Shown one piece after another: positions 35,517 to 46,213 of a DNA stretch of 64,000 nucleotides. Within the stretch, counting starts at the first letter, position 1. Each line of letters opens with the position of its first letter. The DNA is from Dugong dugon (taxonomy: Eukaryota > Chordata > Mammalia > Sirenia > Dugongidae), in NCBI GenBank assembly GCA_030035585.1, contig CM057476.1, forward strand, positions 21,126,501 to 21,190,500, in the 5' to 3' direction. The notes beneath the pieces were generated by a model. That model was not told where the DNA came from and made no database searches. It saw only the letters and a program-made list of their open reading frames with translations. The position numbers and the translations under genes were made by a program.

Positions 35517-36111
35517 GTGGAAGAACAGCTGCCATTGGTGTCATCACGTTTTTAAATATATGATGATAGTTTATCATTATTCAAGTTTCACCTGTCTTCT
35601 CTATGAATCAACTAGCATTTTAGATGAGATATGATAGGAATTGCCAAACAACCATCATTCAAGACTGGTGATGGCAATAATGGCTGTGACTCCTGTAGAT
35701 TAGGTGCTACTGTTGTTTTATCATTTTGGTAGAGAGAGGGGTTCAGGGATTTTCTCTTGGCCGTATCATAATAACCTTACTTCACATGTCAGGGAGCCAA
35801 AATGGGGATATCTTCATTAACTAGGTGAATCTCTAGCCAAACACATAGGAACTAAGGAAATAACCATCAGAGGGATTCACCAAACTACTGGGCTCATGCT
35901 CTGTAAACTCTCTCCTAAAACACAATAAAATATTTTTTAAAAAATTAGGTGCACTGTAAAACAAATAAAGGTAAAATTTGTTTTATCTTATGACAACCCC
36001 CGCCCACCCCATAACTGCTACTGTGGTCAGTTTTTTATAGTGCCCTCTCGTTAATCAAGAACTAGAATTAATTTGAAAAAATAAAATAAAAAATTTCCTG
36101 AAAAAAAAAAC
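35517..36111. other. SFI1 intron 1 sequence, unassigned
   Basis: No gene or named repeat recognised. 35930-35945 and 36065-36090 are A/T-rich simple sequence. Confidence 0.4.
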
Positions 36112-36489
36112 AAAACAGACCTTACTGGTCTGAGAGAGGCTGGAGGAACCACCGACACCCTCCCAGCTCAGAACTGAAACCACTCCTGAAGTCCACCTTT
36201 CAGCCAAAGATTAGACAGGCCTATGAAAACAAACAACAATGCACGTTATGAGTTCAGTCAAGTATATGAGACCAAATGGGCAACACCTGCCCAAAATCAA
36301 AGACGAGAAGGCAGTAAAGAACAAGAAAACTGGACCAATGGATTTGGGGAACCAGGGTGTAAAGGGGAGGAGTGCTGACACGTTTGTGGGGGTTGCAACC
36401 AATGTCACAAAGCAGTTTGTGTATAGACTTTTGAATGAGAAACTAATTTGCACCATAAATTTTCACCTAAAACACAATTTTAAAAAAAG
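36112..36489 (+). mobile_element. 5'-truncated L1 3'UTR fragment
   Basis: It contains 'accttactggtctgagagag', 'cctgaagtccacctttcagc', 'gggggttgcaaccaatgtca' and the end 'ttttcacctaaaacacaatt' with an A run. Confidence 0.85.
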
Positions 36490-36814
36490 TCAATTATCTA
36501 CAGCCTTTTAGGAATCACATTTTCTGAAGTGCTACTTAACAGCTGCCTCTCATTAATTCAATACTAGGTGAACATGGGAAGTCTCTGGTTTAAAATTCAT
36601 ATGCTTTGTAAATTGCATCTTTTATAAGTTATTTTCTAAGAATGAAAACAGAAAAAATGATGAGATCTCCAAGAAAGGGTTACAGTACTCTACTTGGTTC
36701 AGTACTGAATATTTGTAACATAATGTAGACACTAATAATTTAACAACAAATTAATCAACTTGGAAAGATGAGGAAAGGAAATCTGAGAGAGCTAAGTACT
36801 TATCTCCCATGAAT
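36490..36814. other. Unassigned intronic DNA
   Basis: AT-rich; nothing recognised. Confidence 0.4.
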
Positions 36815-36930
36815 GACCAAAACAAAAAAACAAAACTTGTCATGGAGTACATTCCAACTCACAGCGACCCTATACGATAGAGGAGAACTAGCAGGCAAGC
36901 TCTTAACCACTGTGTGACTAGGGCTTCCCA
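36815..36930 (-). mobile_element. AfroSINE remnant with internal deletion
   Basis: On the - strand the tail is recognisable in plus-strand 'ccaactcacagcgaccctat', and the head in 'ctcttaaccactgtgtgact' and 'agggcttccc'. The central body is missing. Confidence 0.85.
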
Positions 36931-37354
36931 TTAATGACAGTCGGCACATAATATGTAAAACTGACAAATAAGAAATACCAGTACTGTCCGAGGATAAATT
37001 ATCCTTCCGATTTATAAAAAACATCAGGAAAAACAAACAGAAGAATGGAAATTGGAACTGAGACATGGGGGCTATTTTTATCATAAGCTTTTAATATTTA
37101 ATTTTTGAACCACTTATATCAATTTGAAAAGTGTAAAAATTAATGTAAAATATATTAAATAACAAGTTTCTCCAGTACTGTGCAGTTTCTAACAATGAAA
37201 AATGAATGATTGTGCTAAAGAAAAACGAAGAAATCTTGAATTTATCTTAAGTCCCAGAGTAAGTTTCAACTATTTCTTCCAGGAAGCTTCCCTGACACCC
37301 CCGAGCCTCATACTTTCATGGCACTTCGTAGGGTAACACGCAGTCGAAAACGTA

Positions 37355-37565
37355 TAGATTCGTAACATTTACGGAGCGGGTACTCTGTGCCAGCCACAGC
37401 ACGTAGCTCAATTTACTACAACCATCCCATCTGGTAGGTGCTGTTACTATCTCAGACATTTGATAGATGGTGTGGCCAAGATCATCAACTAGTAAGGGGC
37501 GGAGCTGGGACCTGAAACCAGGTCCCTAACACCATTCATTCAATAAATATTTACTGAACACCTAC
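37355..37565 (+). mobile_element. MIR SINE, followed by an L2-like end
   Basis: MIR core phrases: 'tactctgtgccagccacagc', 'tggtaggtgctgttactatc', 'aactagtaaggggcggagct'. The end 'attcattcaataaatattta' resembles an L2 end in the opposite sense. Confidence 0.75.
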
Positions 37566-37679
37566 TCAGAGATTACAAGGAAACTGGACGTCCTCTCATC
37601 AAATAAAAACAAAGCCCCAATCTCCCAGATGGGAAGTGTCAAGGTCTCTGTTGTGCTGGCTCTCAGAAGGAGCGCAAAG

Positions 37680-38480
37680 CGGCCCTTTACCCGGTGGCAT
37701 GAAAGCAGGGATCTAGAGACCCTGGGTTCGGATCGGCGCACGCTAAGGAGCCTTCCACGCGCACGGGATGCGGCGCCGCGGCCCAGGAGATAACAAGCGC
37801 CTGGCAGAAAGCAAGCGGGCGCCGTCCTGCACGCTCTCCTCACTCCCAGACCACAGCCTCGCGCGTGGCAGCACCCCCCGCATTCACTAGAGGAGGAAGC
37901 AGAAGCTCCCACAGGAAAGGTCACCTGGCCTTACTCCAAGGGGCGCTGGCCGCCGGGGTCACAGCCGGAGAGGCCGCGCCGCTCAAAGGCCAGAGGCGGT
38001 AGGCGCTGGGACTCGTACTTATGAAGGCCGAGGCCTCCGGCCCCGGGGCGGAAAGAAGTCGCTGCTGTAGCCTGCGGACTTACGCCAGCGCTGGCTACCT
38101 CCGCTTCACAGCTTCCCGCGCCCCCGGACGCAGATCTCGCGCCGGCCCCACCCCTGTCTCCAAGGCGACGCGGCGCTCGGGGACGCCCCGCCCCCAACCC
38201 TGGAATTTGCGCAGCCGTAGTCAGGCAGGTTCCCACCTCCAACTTCCGTCGTGCGCCCGCAAAGCGAGTTGGCTCTGAAGTGTGTAGATGCAGGCACCGT
38301 CGGGGCCGACCCACAGGACGGTCTTTGCCCTCCGGATCGGCTCGCTTTTCTCTGAGCTCAGCTTCCTACGGCTTCTTTCCCCCACTTCCGCGGCTCCTGT
38401 GAGCCTCTCTGGCTCTTGTTCTCCATGGTTTCCTGGGGCGCGCGCAGTCGTGGAAGGGGTTAGAACCTCGTTTTCGGCAA
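37680..38480. promoter_or_regulatory. CpG island, likely SFI1 promoter
   Basis: A sharp change to GC- and CpG-rich DNA after AT-rich flanks. It contains ETS-like sites (minus-strand 'acggaagttgg' at about 38240; 'cacttccgcgg' at about 38385) and no TATA box. Placement 11 kb upstream of the SFI1 start-codon exon on the - strand, and the human gene order, make it the SFI1 promoter. It may also fire on the + strand, because human annotation as I recall it includes upstream EIF4ENIF1 starts next to SFI1. Open frames across the island (for example 37931-38314) are composition artefacts. Confidence 0.8.
38084..38270 (-). other. SFI1: Candidate SFI1 non-coding exon 1
   Basis: On the - strand 'gctggc|gtaagtcc' at 38084/38083 is the best donor in the CpG island. 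The exon would begin near the ETS-like cluster at about 38240-38270. The boundary and start site are inferred from motifs only; there is no transcript evidence. Confidence 0.35.
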
Positions 38481-40046
38481 GAGCCGGGCTAATCTTACAA
38501 TTCTTCCTTTAAAAAGTAATTTGTTAGCACTAATTGTTCGTAATGTAAATATTTCGTTCTTCTTTAATTTGGGTCTACCTTGATAATCTTGGGAATGGGG
38601 GAGGTAGGTGGGACATTTTGATAAACATCATTTGAAAGAACGTGTTATTTCTGGTTGAGAGACCAAAAGTCTACCGTTATGCGTCAAAGTGCTTGAAAGA
38701 CTTTACGTTAAAAACATCAGGCAACAATTGTTGTTGAGTGTCTCGGGATTAGAATCTCAAGTAATTCGCACTTTTGCTCTATTTTCTACATATATTAATC
38801 TTTGTAATTTAAAAGAAAGTGTTTAAACGGAGACTTTCTAATTTAAACAGAGGGACACGGAGCCAACCTTTTAGGGATGATTTTTAACAGAAGGTATGTG
38901 GCCAAGTAGAGTTTTAAAATTAATTTGGTTTCAAAGTCCTCCCAACCAACACCGTAACTGTTACTTACTGTAAAGTTAGTTTTTTTTATACGCACATTTA
39001 TACAAATCATATGTAAGTTATGCAATAACATCTAAGTTGCGGCATTCGGGATAAATCAACAAGCATGTTTTCTATGTGATTTTAGTTGATTTGCTGATAC
39101 TTCCTCTTACGTGCATTCACCACCCTCAGCTTTAACTTATTTAGGAAGAGATGAAAGGCATTTCCACGTGAGTTACAACGAAAATAATTAGTTCTGCCAG
39201 GAAAAATAAGAAGATAGGAAAATAGTATATAATAACACTAGCTAGTACAGCAGGCTCTGTATTAAGTACGTCCCTGTATATGAAATCAAAGATGAAGGGG
39301 TCTAGTTTCTGCCGATTTGCTGTGTAATCTTCCAGAAGTCCTTTATTCAAATTCTAATGTCTTTTTAGTCTATACCCTGAGGCTATGATTCCACAGCTGG
39401 CTTCTTGAAACTAGGAATTACCCTTGGAGCACGAAAAAGTCAATTTAGAGAGGCTCAGGACAGTTGAGGTGTTATCCCAGCCTTGTGAAATGAGGTTGCT
39501 GTGAATAATGGCCCAGCATTAAGCACTCTTACAGGTGCTCTTGTAATTTCTAGGTTACCAGTATTTTAATTTGCTTCTCTACTGGGCTGCTGATTTCCCC
39601 CAAGTGACTGAACCTTTGAGTCCCCTTATGCCAGTCATTGAGCAATTCAAACCTAAATCAATATGTGACAAATACTTAGTACAGAACTAGAATAAATGAT
39701 TTAGCTCACTCTTTCAAAAGGGTTTCCTCATACTGAAATTTGATTATTAGTTGCAAAAGATGGAATTTAGAATTACAAATTACCATCCTTGCCAAGAGTA
39801 ACATTCAAAAGCTACAATGAAACAAGGATTTGCAAGCATCTAGCTTTTTACATGGGCACAGGTGAAAGAGGTTTATAGATGTACTCCCTTAGTAAATTAT
39901 CACTTCTATTTCTAGAATAATAATTGTCTCCTGTTTTTACAAGGACAAGAGACTTTGAGAGGTAAGAATCACGTGAGTTGAGGTGAAGGTCCTACAAGGC
40001 CTAAAGAAGAGACTGGTGGAAGAATAGGTCTTAGCTAGGACAGACC
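38481..40046. other. Intergenic interval between SFI1 and EIF4ENIF1 promoters
   Basis: AT-rich, mostly repeat-free DNA. Nothing recognised apart from scattered old repeat-like stretches. The open frames are short (under 75 codons) and unremarkable. Confidence 0.5.
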
Positions 40047-40255
40047 CCAAATCAAACCCATTGCCATCGTATTAATTCCAACTCATAGCGACCCTATAGG
40101 ACAGAGTAGAACTGCCCCATAGGGTTTCCAAGGCTGTGATTTTTATAGAAGCAGACTACCACATCCTTCTCCCACGGAGCAGCTGGTGGATTCAAAGTGA
40201 CAACCTTTCAGATGGCAGCCAAGCACTTTAACCACTGCGCCACCAGGGCTCCTGT
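40047..40255 (-). mobile_element. AfroSINE, near full length
   Basis: Plus-strand tail 'aactcatagcgaccctatag' and 'gtagaactgccccatagggt', body 'cccacggagcagctggtgga', head 'gccaagcactttaaccactg' and 'cgccaccagggctcc'. Confidence 0.95.
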
Positions 40256-40364
40256 GAAAACATACACCCCCCACTCGCACCCGCCCAGGAAATTATCTCC
40301 AGCCAGACCAGAATCATCATAGCTGTGATGCCTTGAGAACTTATTTCATTCACGTTCCATGGTA

Positions 40365-41018
40365 GTTTTAAAACAGGTGCACATATTCTTTAGTTCCACT
40401 CCCCGTAAATATAGGCCAGCCTTAGTGATTCCCATCTAAGAAAATGTGCCATGTGGCAGAACTGGCAGTGACTTTCAAGGCTAGGTTAGAAAAGGCAAAA
40501 CAGCATCTAGTGAGGGTTATTCACTAAATAGACGAATATTAGGGGAAGGGAAGGACAGTACACACTACAGGGGAAGTCAGCACACGGGACTAAACCAAAG
40601 CTAAAACGTTTCCTAAATACAATCGAACATTCCGAGGGACAGAGTAGCAGGCGTGGGGGTCTGGGGACCATGCTTTCAGGAGACATCTAGGTCAATTGGC
40701 ATAATAAAGTTTATTTAAAAAAAAAAAAACAGCATCTGGCTCCTTCTCTTTGGACACACCCTTTAAATCCAGCCACCAGGTTGCGTGGAAACACAGGCCA
40801 CCATGGAGTAGCCATATGTAATGTTCCAGCCAATAGCCCCCGCAGTCCCATCTGACAGCCAAAGCATGTAAGTGAGCCTTCACATGATTCTAGCTTCCAG
40901 TGTTTGAGCTGCCCCAGCTGAACCCTGCCCAAGTTGCGTTCATGAGCAAAATAAATGGTGGTTGAAGCCACTAAATTTGGGGGGTGGTTTGTTATACAGC
41001 AATAGATAACTGAAACAA
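40365..41018 (+). mobile_element. MLT1-type LTR, split by an L1
   Basis: The left part ends at 40508 ('tgactttcaaggctaggtta'). The right part contains 'gttgaagccactaaatttgg' and ends 'gcaatagataactgaaac', typical of MaLR MLT1 LTRs. The L1 at 40509-40725 interrupts it. Confidence 0.72.
40509..40725 (+). mobile_element. Short L1 3'UTR piece ending at an internal poly(A) site
   Basis: It matches the L1 3'UTR stretch at about 16740-16950 but stops at 'ggcataataaagtttattt' followed by A12. Other copies run on for about 700 bp from here and read 'cataacaaag'. A target duplication 'aaaacagcatct' flanks it (40497-40508 and 40726-40737). The copy therefore came from an RNA polyadenylated at a mutation-made AATAAA. 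Confidence 0.9.
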
Positions 41019-41215
41019 TGTTTGTAACATGTTATCTCCAATTCCCTCTACAAGCCTGAAAAGTAGGTACAGTCATCCCTATTGGACAGATAAGAAAACC
41101 AAGTTCCAGAGGTGAAACAACTGGCTGAGGTTTCACACTAAGTGGCAGAGTCAGGATATAATAGCTTCAAAGAATGGGCCTTCTCCACTACTCCATAATG
41201 GCCAGGGGATTAGAC
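41019..41215 (+). mobile_element. MIR SINE
   Basis: The phrase order 'aagtaggtacagtcatccct', 'cagataagaaaaccaagttc', 'cacactaagtggcagagtca' is MIR. Confidence 0.75.
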
Positions 41216-41334
41216 TAGGCCTCTTTCTCCCAGCTTTAGGAAGAACTTGGATTCCAAAGAAGGCTTGGTTTTTAATTAATAAAAATGACTATTGTTTATG
41301 CTGTATTCTGTATAAGGCTTAAAAAAAAAAAAAA

Positions 41335-41730
41335 AGCTTTATGGAGGTTGTATAAGGCTTTTAGCGCACCTTATCTCAATCTTGACAACTGCCAGGAGAA
41401 TGGATCATCATCCTCCCAATTTTACGAGATGAGAAAACTAAGGCTAAGGATAAATAAGTTGCCTAACTTTCCACAACGAGCCCTGACTGGTGCCGTGGTT
41501 AAAGTGCTCAGCTGCTAACGAGAGCAGCAGTTCGAACCCACCAGCCACTCCGTAGGAGAAAAGATGTGGCAGTCTGTACAGCCTTGGAAACCCTACGAGG
41601 CAGTGCTACTCTGTCCTATAGGGTCGCTATGAGCCGGAAACCACTCCACCACAGTGGGTTTTTGGTTGGTTACTTTCCATGGCCTGTGGGCGGTGGCAGA
41701 GCTGGGATGCAAACTCGGTGCCAACTTGGA
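41335..41730 (+). mobile_element. MIR SINE interrupted by AfroSINE
   Basis: The left part has 'gcaccttatctcaatcttga' and 'gatgagaaaactaaggctaa'. The right part resumes after the SINE with 'ggtggcagagctgggatgca'. The target duplication is about 8 bp ('actttcca'). Confidence 0.7.
41479..41674 (+). mobile_element. AfroSINE, near full length
   Basis: The head is 'gagccctgactggtgccgtg' (small insertion), B box 'agttcgaacccacc', body 'agaaaagatgtggcagtctg', tail 'gggtcgctatgagccggaaa'. It sits inside a MIR 1 kb upstream of the EIF4ENIF1 CpG island. Confidence 0.94.
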
Positions 41731-42479
41731 AACGTTTTCCTCTCTCTTGACTCAGACAGGGTGAAGAAAACTTGTAAGAAACACATTTTATTCAATATTA
41801 CAGAAGAAAAACCTTTTTAATACTGTTTCCTCTTGCCAAGTCTCACAAATTGTTGTTACAAACTGTCAGAGGAAGAGCTTAGTGAAAACTCATACTCCAA
41901 TGCCAATTTCACAAGAAAGTGAAGCCCAAAAAAAATAGGCCCCTTCGTAGAAATGAAGGCTTTGTTGCCCTTTCACGTGAAAAATTACATTTCCCTCCAC
42001 GCCTATGCATCATCTCGTATCATATTCCTGTAGGCCAGGCTCAGATGTGACCTCCTTTGTCAAATCTTCCCTGACCACTCCTTCCCAGCAAGGCAGTTGC
42101 TTGCACTGCTCAAAATATGGAACTTGTATTTGAATTTCGGTGCCCTGTCTCGACAAGTGCTGAACGCTTGACACTCACCATCTCATTTTTACCAAACCAC
42201 ACCTGCACTTCCCCTCCGCGTGCAGGTTATGGGTGGGAAATACATTTCCAAAGAAATTGTCAGTCGCCCTTATCTCGACAAAAATCAATCGTGGCAAATT
42301 TGCTGATTAATGCAGCAACACTTGGTCTCTCCAAATCCTCTTTATAAAGAAGCCGTTTTTAGAAACGAAAAAAGCGAAGTTCAAATAAGTCAGAGGTTTG
42401 CCCAAATCACACCACTAGTATGGAAGACGCCAAAAATCCCAAGTTCCCCTAACTCAGATTCCCACTGCCGAAGCCCCAA
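41731..42479. other. Upstream flank of EIF4ENIF1 island
   Basis: An L2-like piece at about 42030-42110 ('tcttccctgaccactccttc') and a MIR-like piece at about 42360-42425 ('gcccaaatcacaccactagt'). Otherwise unassigned. Confidence 0.5.
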
Positions 42480-43490
42480 GATTTCTCCGCCAACACGAAC
42501 TGTGGTAACGCAGCAGCGGCCGCACTAGGCCGCACTGGGCCCACCTCGCCGCCACCGCTATCCGAGGAGACTAAGCAGGTGGTATCGCAGGCCCAGAGCT
42601 CCCCGCCCGCCCGCGCGTGGGAACACGGCTCGTTTGCTGGGGCTGCCCGCGGCGACTGCCTGCGTGCACCGGGGCTGACTGCCGTCGCCTCCGCTCCGCC
42701 ACCGCCCCCTCCCTGCTGGCTGGCCAACTCAGGACCCGGCTCCGAGGAGCGCACCGTGATCAGCTCTTTTCCGTCCGGCATTGCGCCGGCCACCTCACAT
42801 CCGGGCGCGACGGCAGCGCCGGGCCCGGGTGCGTGGAGGGAGTTACTAAGAGAGAGGGGGACGAAGAGGAGGAGCGGAGGGCCGGGCCGTGGTTACGGCG
42901 GCTGAAGAGAGACAGCCTGATCGGGTAGGGGGGTGGGGGGAGAACGAAGGCCGCGGGAGCAGCAATCAGACCCGCGCGGGCGGCAGGGCAGGAAGCGGCG
43001 GCCGGGCCAAAGGGCCGCCGAGCTACGGAGGAGCCGAGTAAGGGCCCGGTAGCGGGTCTCGGGGCCGCGCGCTGGGCCAGCTGGGGAGAAGGACACGGGC
43101 GCGCCGCTCCTGGGGTCGCGTGCATGAGCGCGGGCACCGGGACGCGCGCGGGGGGCGGGCAGGGGCGCGAGCCAAGCGGGGTGGCCGGCGGGCAGCGGGC
43201 GGGCTGGCGGGGCCCGAGCCGCCGGGCTGGGGCGGACGGCAGCGGGTCTGCGCAGGCTTCAGCTCGGAGCGCCTGGGCCGGGGGAGTCGGCCTCCCCGCT
43301 CCCTTTGGTCCGCCTCTCCTCCGTAAGTACCGTCCCCGCCCTTCCTCCGGAGGAGGCCACCCGCCCGGGGCCTGAACGAGGAGCCACGGGTTGGGGGTCG
43401 CGGCCCGGCAAGCCGAGTCTTGGAGCTGAAGCCGACGCTCTCCCTTCCTTGCCCTGGGCGTCCCTGACATGGCCACAGGTGCGGCCGGCC
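42480..43490. promoter_or_regulatory. CpG island, EIF4ENIF1 promoter
   Basis: A 1-kb CpG-rich island without a TATA box. An NRF1-like palindromic stretch 'cattgcgccggcc' lies at about 42779 and a 'cacatccgggcgcgacgg' cluster follows. It is immediately upstream, on the + strand, of the first EIF4ENIF1 coding exon at 44006. The long minus-strand open frame across it (238 codons) is a by-product of GC-rich composition. Intergenic spacing to the SFI1 island is about 4 kb. Confidence 0.85.
42760..42924 (+). other. EIF4ENIF1: Candidate EIF4ENIF1 non-coding exon 1
   Basis: A purine-rich 5'UTR-like stretch ends 'gacagcctgatcgg' before a donor 'gtaggggg' at 42925. Other donors in the island are 'gtaaggg' at 43038 and the stronger 'gtaagta' at 43323, so exon 1 could be longer or alternative. 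These are inferences from splice motifs only. Confidence 0.35.
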
Positions 43491-44005
43491 GAGTGAGGGG
43501 CGTTCTGGCTCTGTCCCCAATCCTTGGCTATCGGCTACTAAAGGGCAGCTGGCGCCGTCCATTGGCAAGTGACAGGCACTTTACAACAGCCCGAGTTCCC
43601 GGATTCCCTGCCCCAACCAGTCTCCTACCTGCTCCCTCCGGTGAACTTCCCCCACCACTGTCTAAACGGTCCCCATGGGTGGCAGCTAGTAATCTTGGTT
43701 TGTTTTTGTATTGAAGCTGTTTTAAAGACTGTGCCCTGAGCTGAGCACCTTCTACTTCTGCTTTCCTTACCCCGTTGATGCTCGGGTACTTTACTGGGAG
43801 CGGTAACTGAGCACCAGTAGTTTTATTTCCAAATGGGTTCTGGTTTATAGCATAATCGTTGGGTGAGGATATTTTTCTTTTTTGGTTAAAGTTTATTTTT
43901 TAAACCTGCTTTCTTAAGAGATGAAAAAGTTTCAATTTCTTAAGCAGTCAAGGCTTTTGAAAACATACTATTCTCCACGACAGTTTGTGCTGGTTTATCT
44001 TCCAG
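43491..44005. other. EIF4ENIF1 intron 1
   Basis: DNA between the CpG island and the first coding exon. It ends in the acceptor 'tggtttatcttccag'. No other feature seen. Confidence 0.6.
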
Positions 44006-44128
44006 GTGCAAAGAATTGTAGACCGAGGAGCCATGGATAGGAGAAGTGTTGGTGAAACGGAAAATGGAGATGCTTTCCTTGACCTGAAGAAGCTGCCACC
44101 CTCTAAATCCCCCCATCGCTATACAAAA
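44006..44128 (+). CDS. EIF4ENIF1: EIF4ENIF1 first coding exon
   Basis: EIF4ENIF1 (4E-T) binds eIF4E, shuttles it into the nucleus, and in the cytoplasm acts in P-bodies to repress translation and route mRNA to decay. The exon starts after acceptor 'tatcttccag'. The ATG at 44033 has G at -3 and G at +4. It encodes 32 residues: MDRRSVGETENGDAFLDLKK then LPPSKSPHRYTK. Compared with human as I recall it, there are only a few substitutions (M6V, S11N, and changes around residues 21-26). It ends at 44128 before donor 'gtaggc' in phase 0. Tyr30-Thr-Lys is the first half of the canonical YxxxxL-phi eIF4E-binding motif; the second half is in the next exon, which is not in the window. The frame that stays open past the donor to 44179 is read-through. 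Confidence 0.95.
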
Positions 44129-46044
44129 GTAGGCTTTGATATTAATGAAATAGTGTTTCTTTATATGTCGGGAGGTTAGTAACATTGTGTAGGCATTTAT
44201 TAGTATTATCTGAAGTGGTAGTCATTTTTATTCTGATCCACTGTATGGACTACATTCTAACTAGATTTAGTAAAGCATTGCTTTGAACATTTTTCTGGAA
44301 TTGTGACTACCAAGAGTGTAAAGAAATTGCTTCTAAGTAGCTTTGAGGTTAAGGGAATATGGGCTCAGATCCCATATGAATTTATGGATCAGTATACATT
44401 GTCTTGCAAGCTTTGTAACGCATCTGTGTAACTGGTATGTTATTGATTCATATCTGTATGGTGAGAAGCCCAGTTCTGGGATGCCTCCGAAAATCAGTGT
44501 TCTCTGTGTTGATGTTTTCTTAAGAGTTGACCTCCCCAGAGAAATGCTGTTTAGTGTACTTGGCCACGGTAACTGGATTTTTTAATTCTGCTAATTTTAC
44601 TTCCTGTTACAAATTGGATATGAACTCACACAACTAAGACATCAATCCTATTTCTCCTGGCTAAAAACTTGGTATGATTTTAAACTGTGTGCCTACACAT
44701 CTGCTTTTCCCAGAAAAAAAAAAAAAGACAGTTAAAAGTGGTATATTTGTTGACGATATTGCTTCACTATTTCATTGGCTACTGAATGTTTTTAAAGAGG
44801 ATGAAAAGATACAGTGAAGCTGTGATTTCATTTCTGGGTCCCTGTAATGGAGTCCCTAAAATGTGCTGAAGAGCGTTAAAGCAGTTGGGACTGTTGGTGG
44901 GAAGGATGTTCTATTGGGGTCTAGATCTAGGATGTTCCCTTAGTATGGACCAAATCGTGGACGCTTAACATGGCTCATTGTCCCTGGCTTCCAAGAATAC
45001 TGCTTGGTTAATGTCTTAAGCCCAGACCTTGTTTGTGTACCAGTGCCACTACTGTCACCTACTCAATAAAATACCTAATGCTGTCAGAGTAATACTTGTT
45101 TTTAACATATTAAAAACACTGGGCCCCTCCAGGTTAAAAACTGTTTTCAGATGTAAAAGGTTGCCTGCTTAATTGCTGTCTTAGCACAATCTGTTTTGGC
45201 ATAACAGAATTTGAGTTAAAAGTATCCTTCTAGAAAGCTTTTAAAATTTCAGTTTAGTTCTGCATTCAGATTTGTTTTTCCAAATGTAGTTTCAAACCTG
45301 AGAGTGCTTGAGTAGTGTTTCAAAACTTAAGTTCATTACCTGAAATGTTGCCAGGTGAATTCTGAATGGGGGAAAGCTTATCAAATGAAGGGAAACTGGT
45401 TTATATTGCTTTTATAAACTTATGTGATTTCAAATCTCAGGGTTCTTTTTGAATTAATATTCTGACTGGAGTGAACTTGCAGAGTCCAGGCACAGAAACT
45501 TGTGAATCACTTTCACACACTGATCTGAGGATGGCAGGTGTATTTCATTTTCACATATATTTCCATGTTGCCGCATAAGTCTTTTTTAGGAAGATATTGG
45601 TCTCTCTTAGAGTCGAACTGAATGTGCGCCCCCAGCAAAGATAAAAAAGCTCGATATTGTTCATTTTTGATAGTCTGACCTCCAGATTCTGCCATACTTA
45701 GATAAATGTGCCTTAAAGAAATGGTTAAGAAAAACATTTTCTAGATTAGTAACAGTGGAGCTTGTATTTAACTGTCTTCTCTCCCAAATTTAGTTGGAAA
45801 TAGGTTCACTTTCTCCTCTATTCAAGAGAATTTAGTTAATGGCGATTTTGGAATAGTGCAGTTTTAGCGTATTGTGAGGTTAAATAAACATGTTTCTCAA
45901 CACTCCAGTAATTTTATGTGGTTCTTTACAAGAACTAAGCTTTTTTCCTTTTCAAAGGAACTGGAAACATTCTTGTATTCTGAGCATTATAATAAATGGC
46001 CTGTTAGTTCTGTGACTGAAATAATATTTGATCTATCCTACCCC
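44129..46044. other. EIF4ENIF1 intron 2 (start), mostly unique
   Basis: AT-rich intronic DNA. The open frames here (44343-44585, 45513-45737) have no domain and no splice context. I searched it for the next EIF4ENIF1 exon and did not find one. Confidence 0.5.
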
Positions 46045-46213
46045 CCATACCAAAAGGTTAGTAGTTCTAACCCATCCAGAGGCGCCTCAGAAGACAGGCC
46101 TGGTGATCTGCTTCCAAAAGGTCACAGCCTTGAAAACCCTATGAGCAGTTTTACTCTGCACACATGGGGTTGCCATGAGTTGGAATCAACAGGACAGCAA
46201 CTAACAGCAACAA
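46045..46213 (+). mobile_element. AfroSINE, 5'-truncated, long-body subfamily
   Basis: It starts at 'accaaaaggttagtagttct', continues 'aagacaggcctggtgatctg' and 'aaaaggtcacagccttgaaa', and ends with the tail 'gttgccatgagttggaatca'. Confidence 0.93.

Noticed and set aside
37562..38512. Open frames in the SFI1 CpG island (for example 37562-37924, 37931-38314, 38021-38278)
   Set aside because: Same composition effect; no match to a known family and no splice continuity with SFI1 coding exons.
42760..43476. 238-codon minus-strand open frame in the EIF4ENIF1 CpG island, with several overlapping frames
   Set aside because: Rich in Pro, Ala, Arg and Gly from GC-rich composition; stops are rare in all frames of such islands. 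No domain, and the overlapping frames on both strands cannot all be real.
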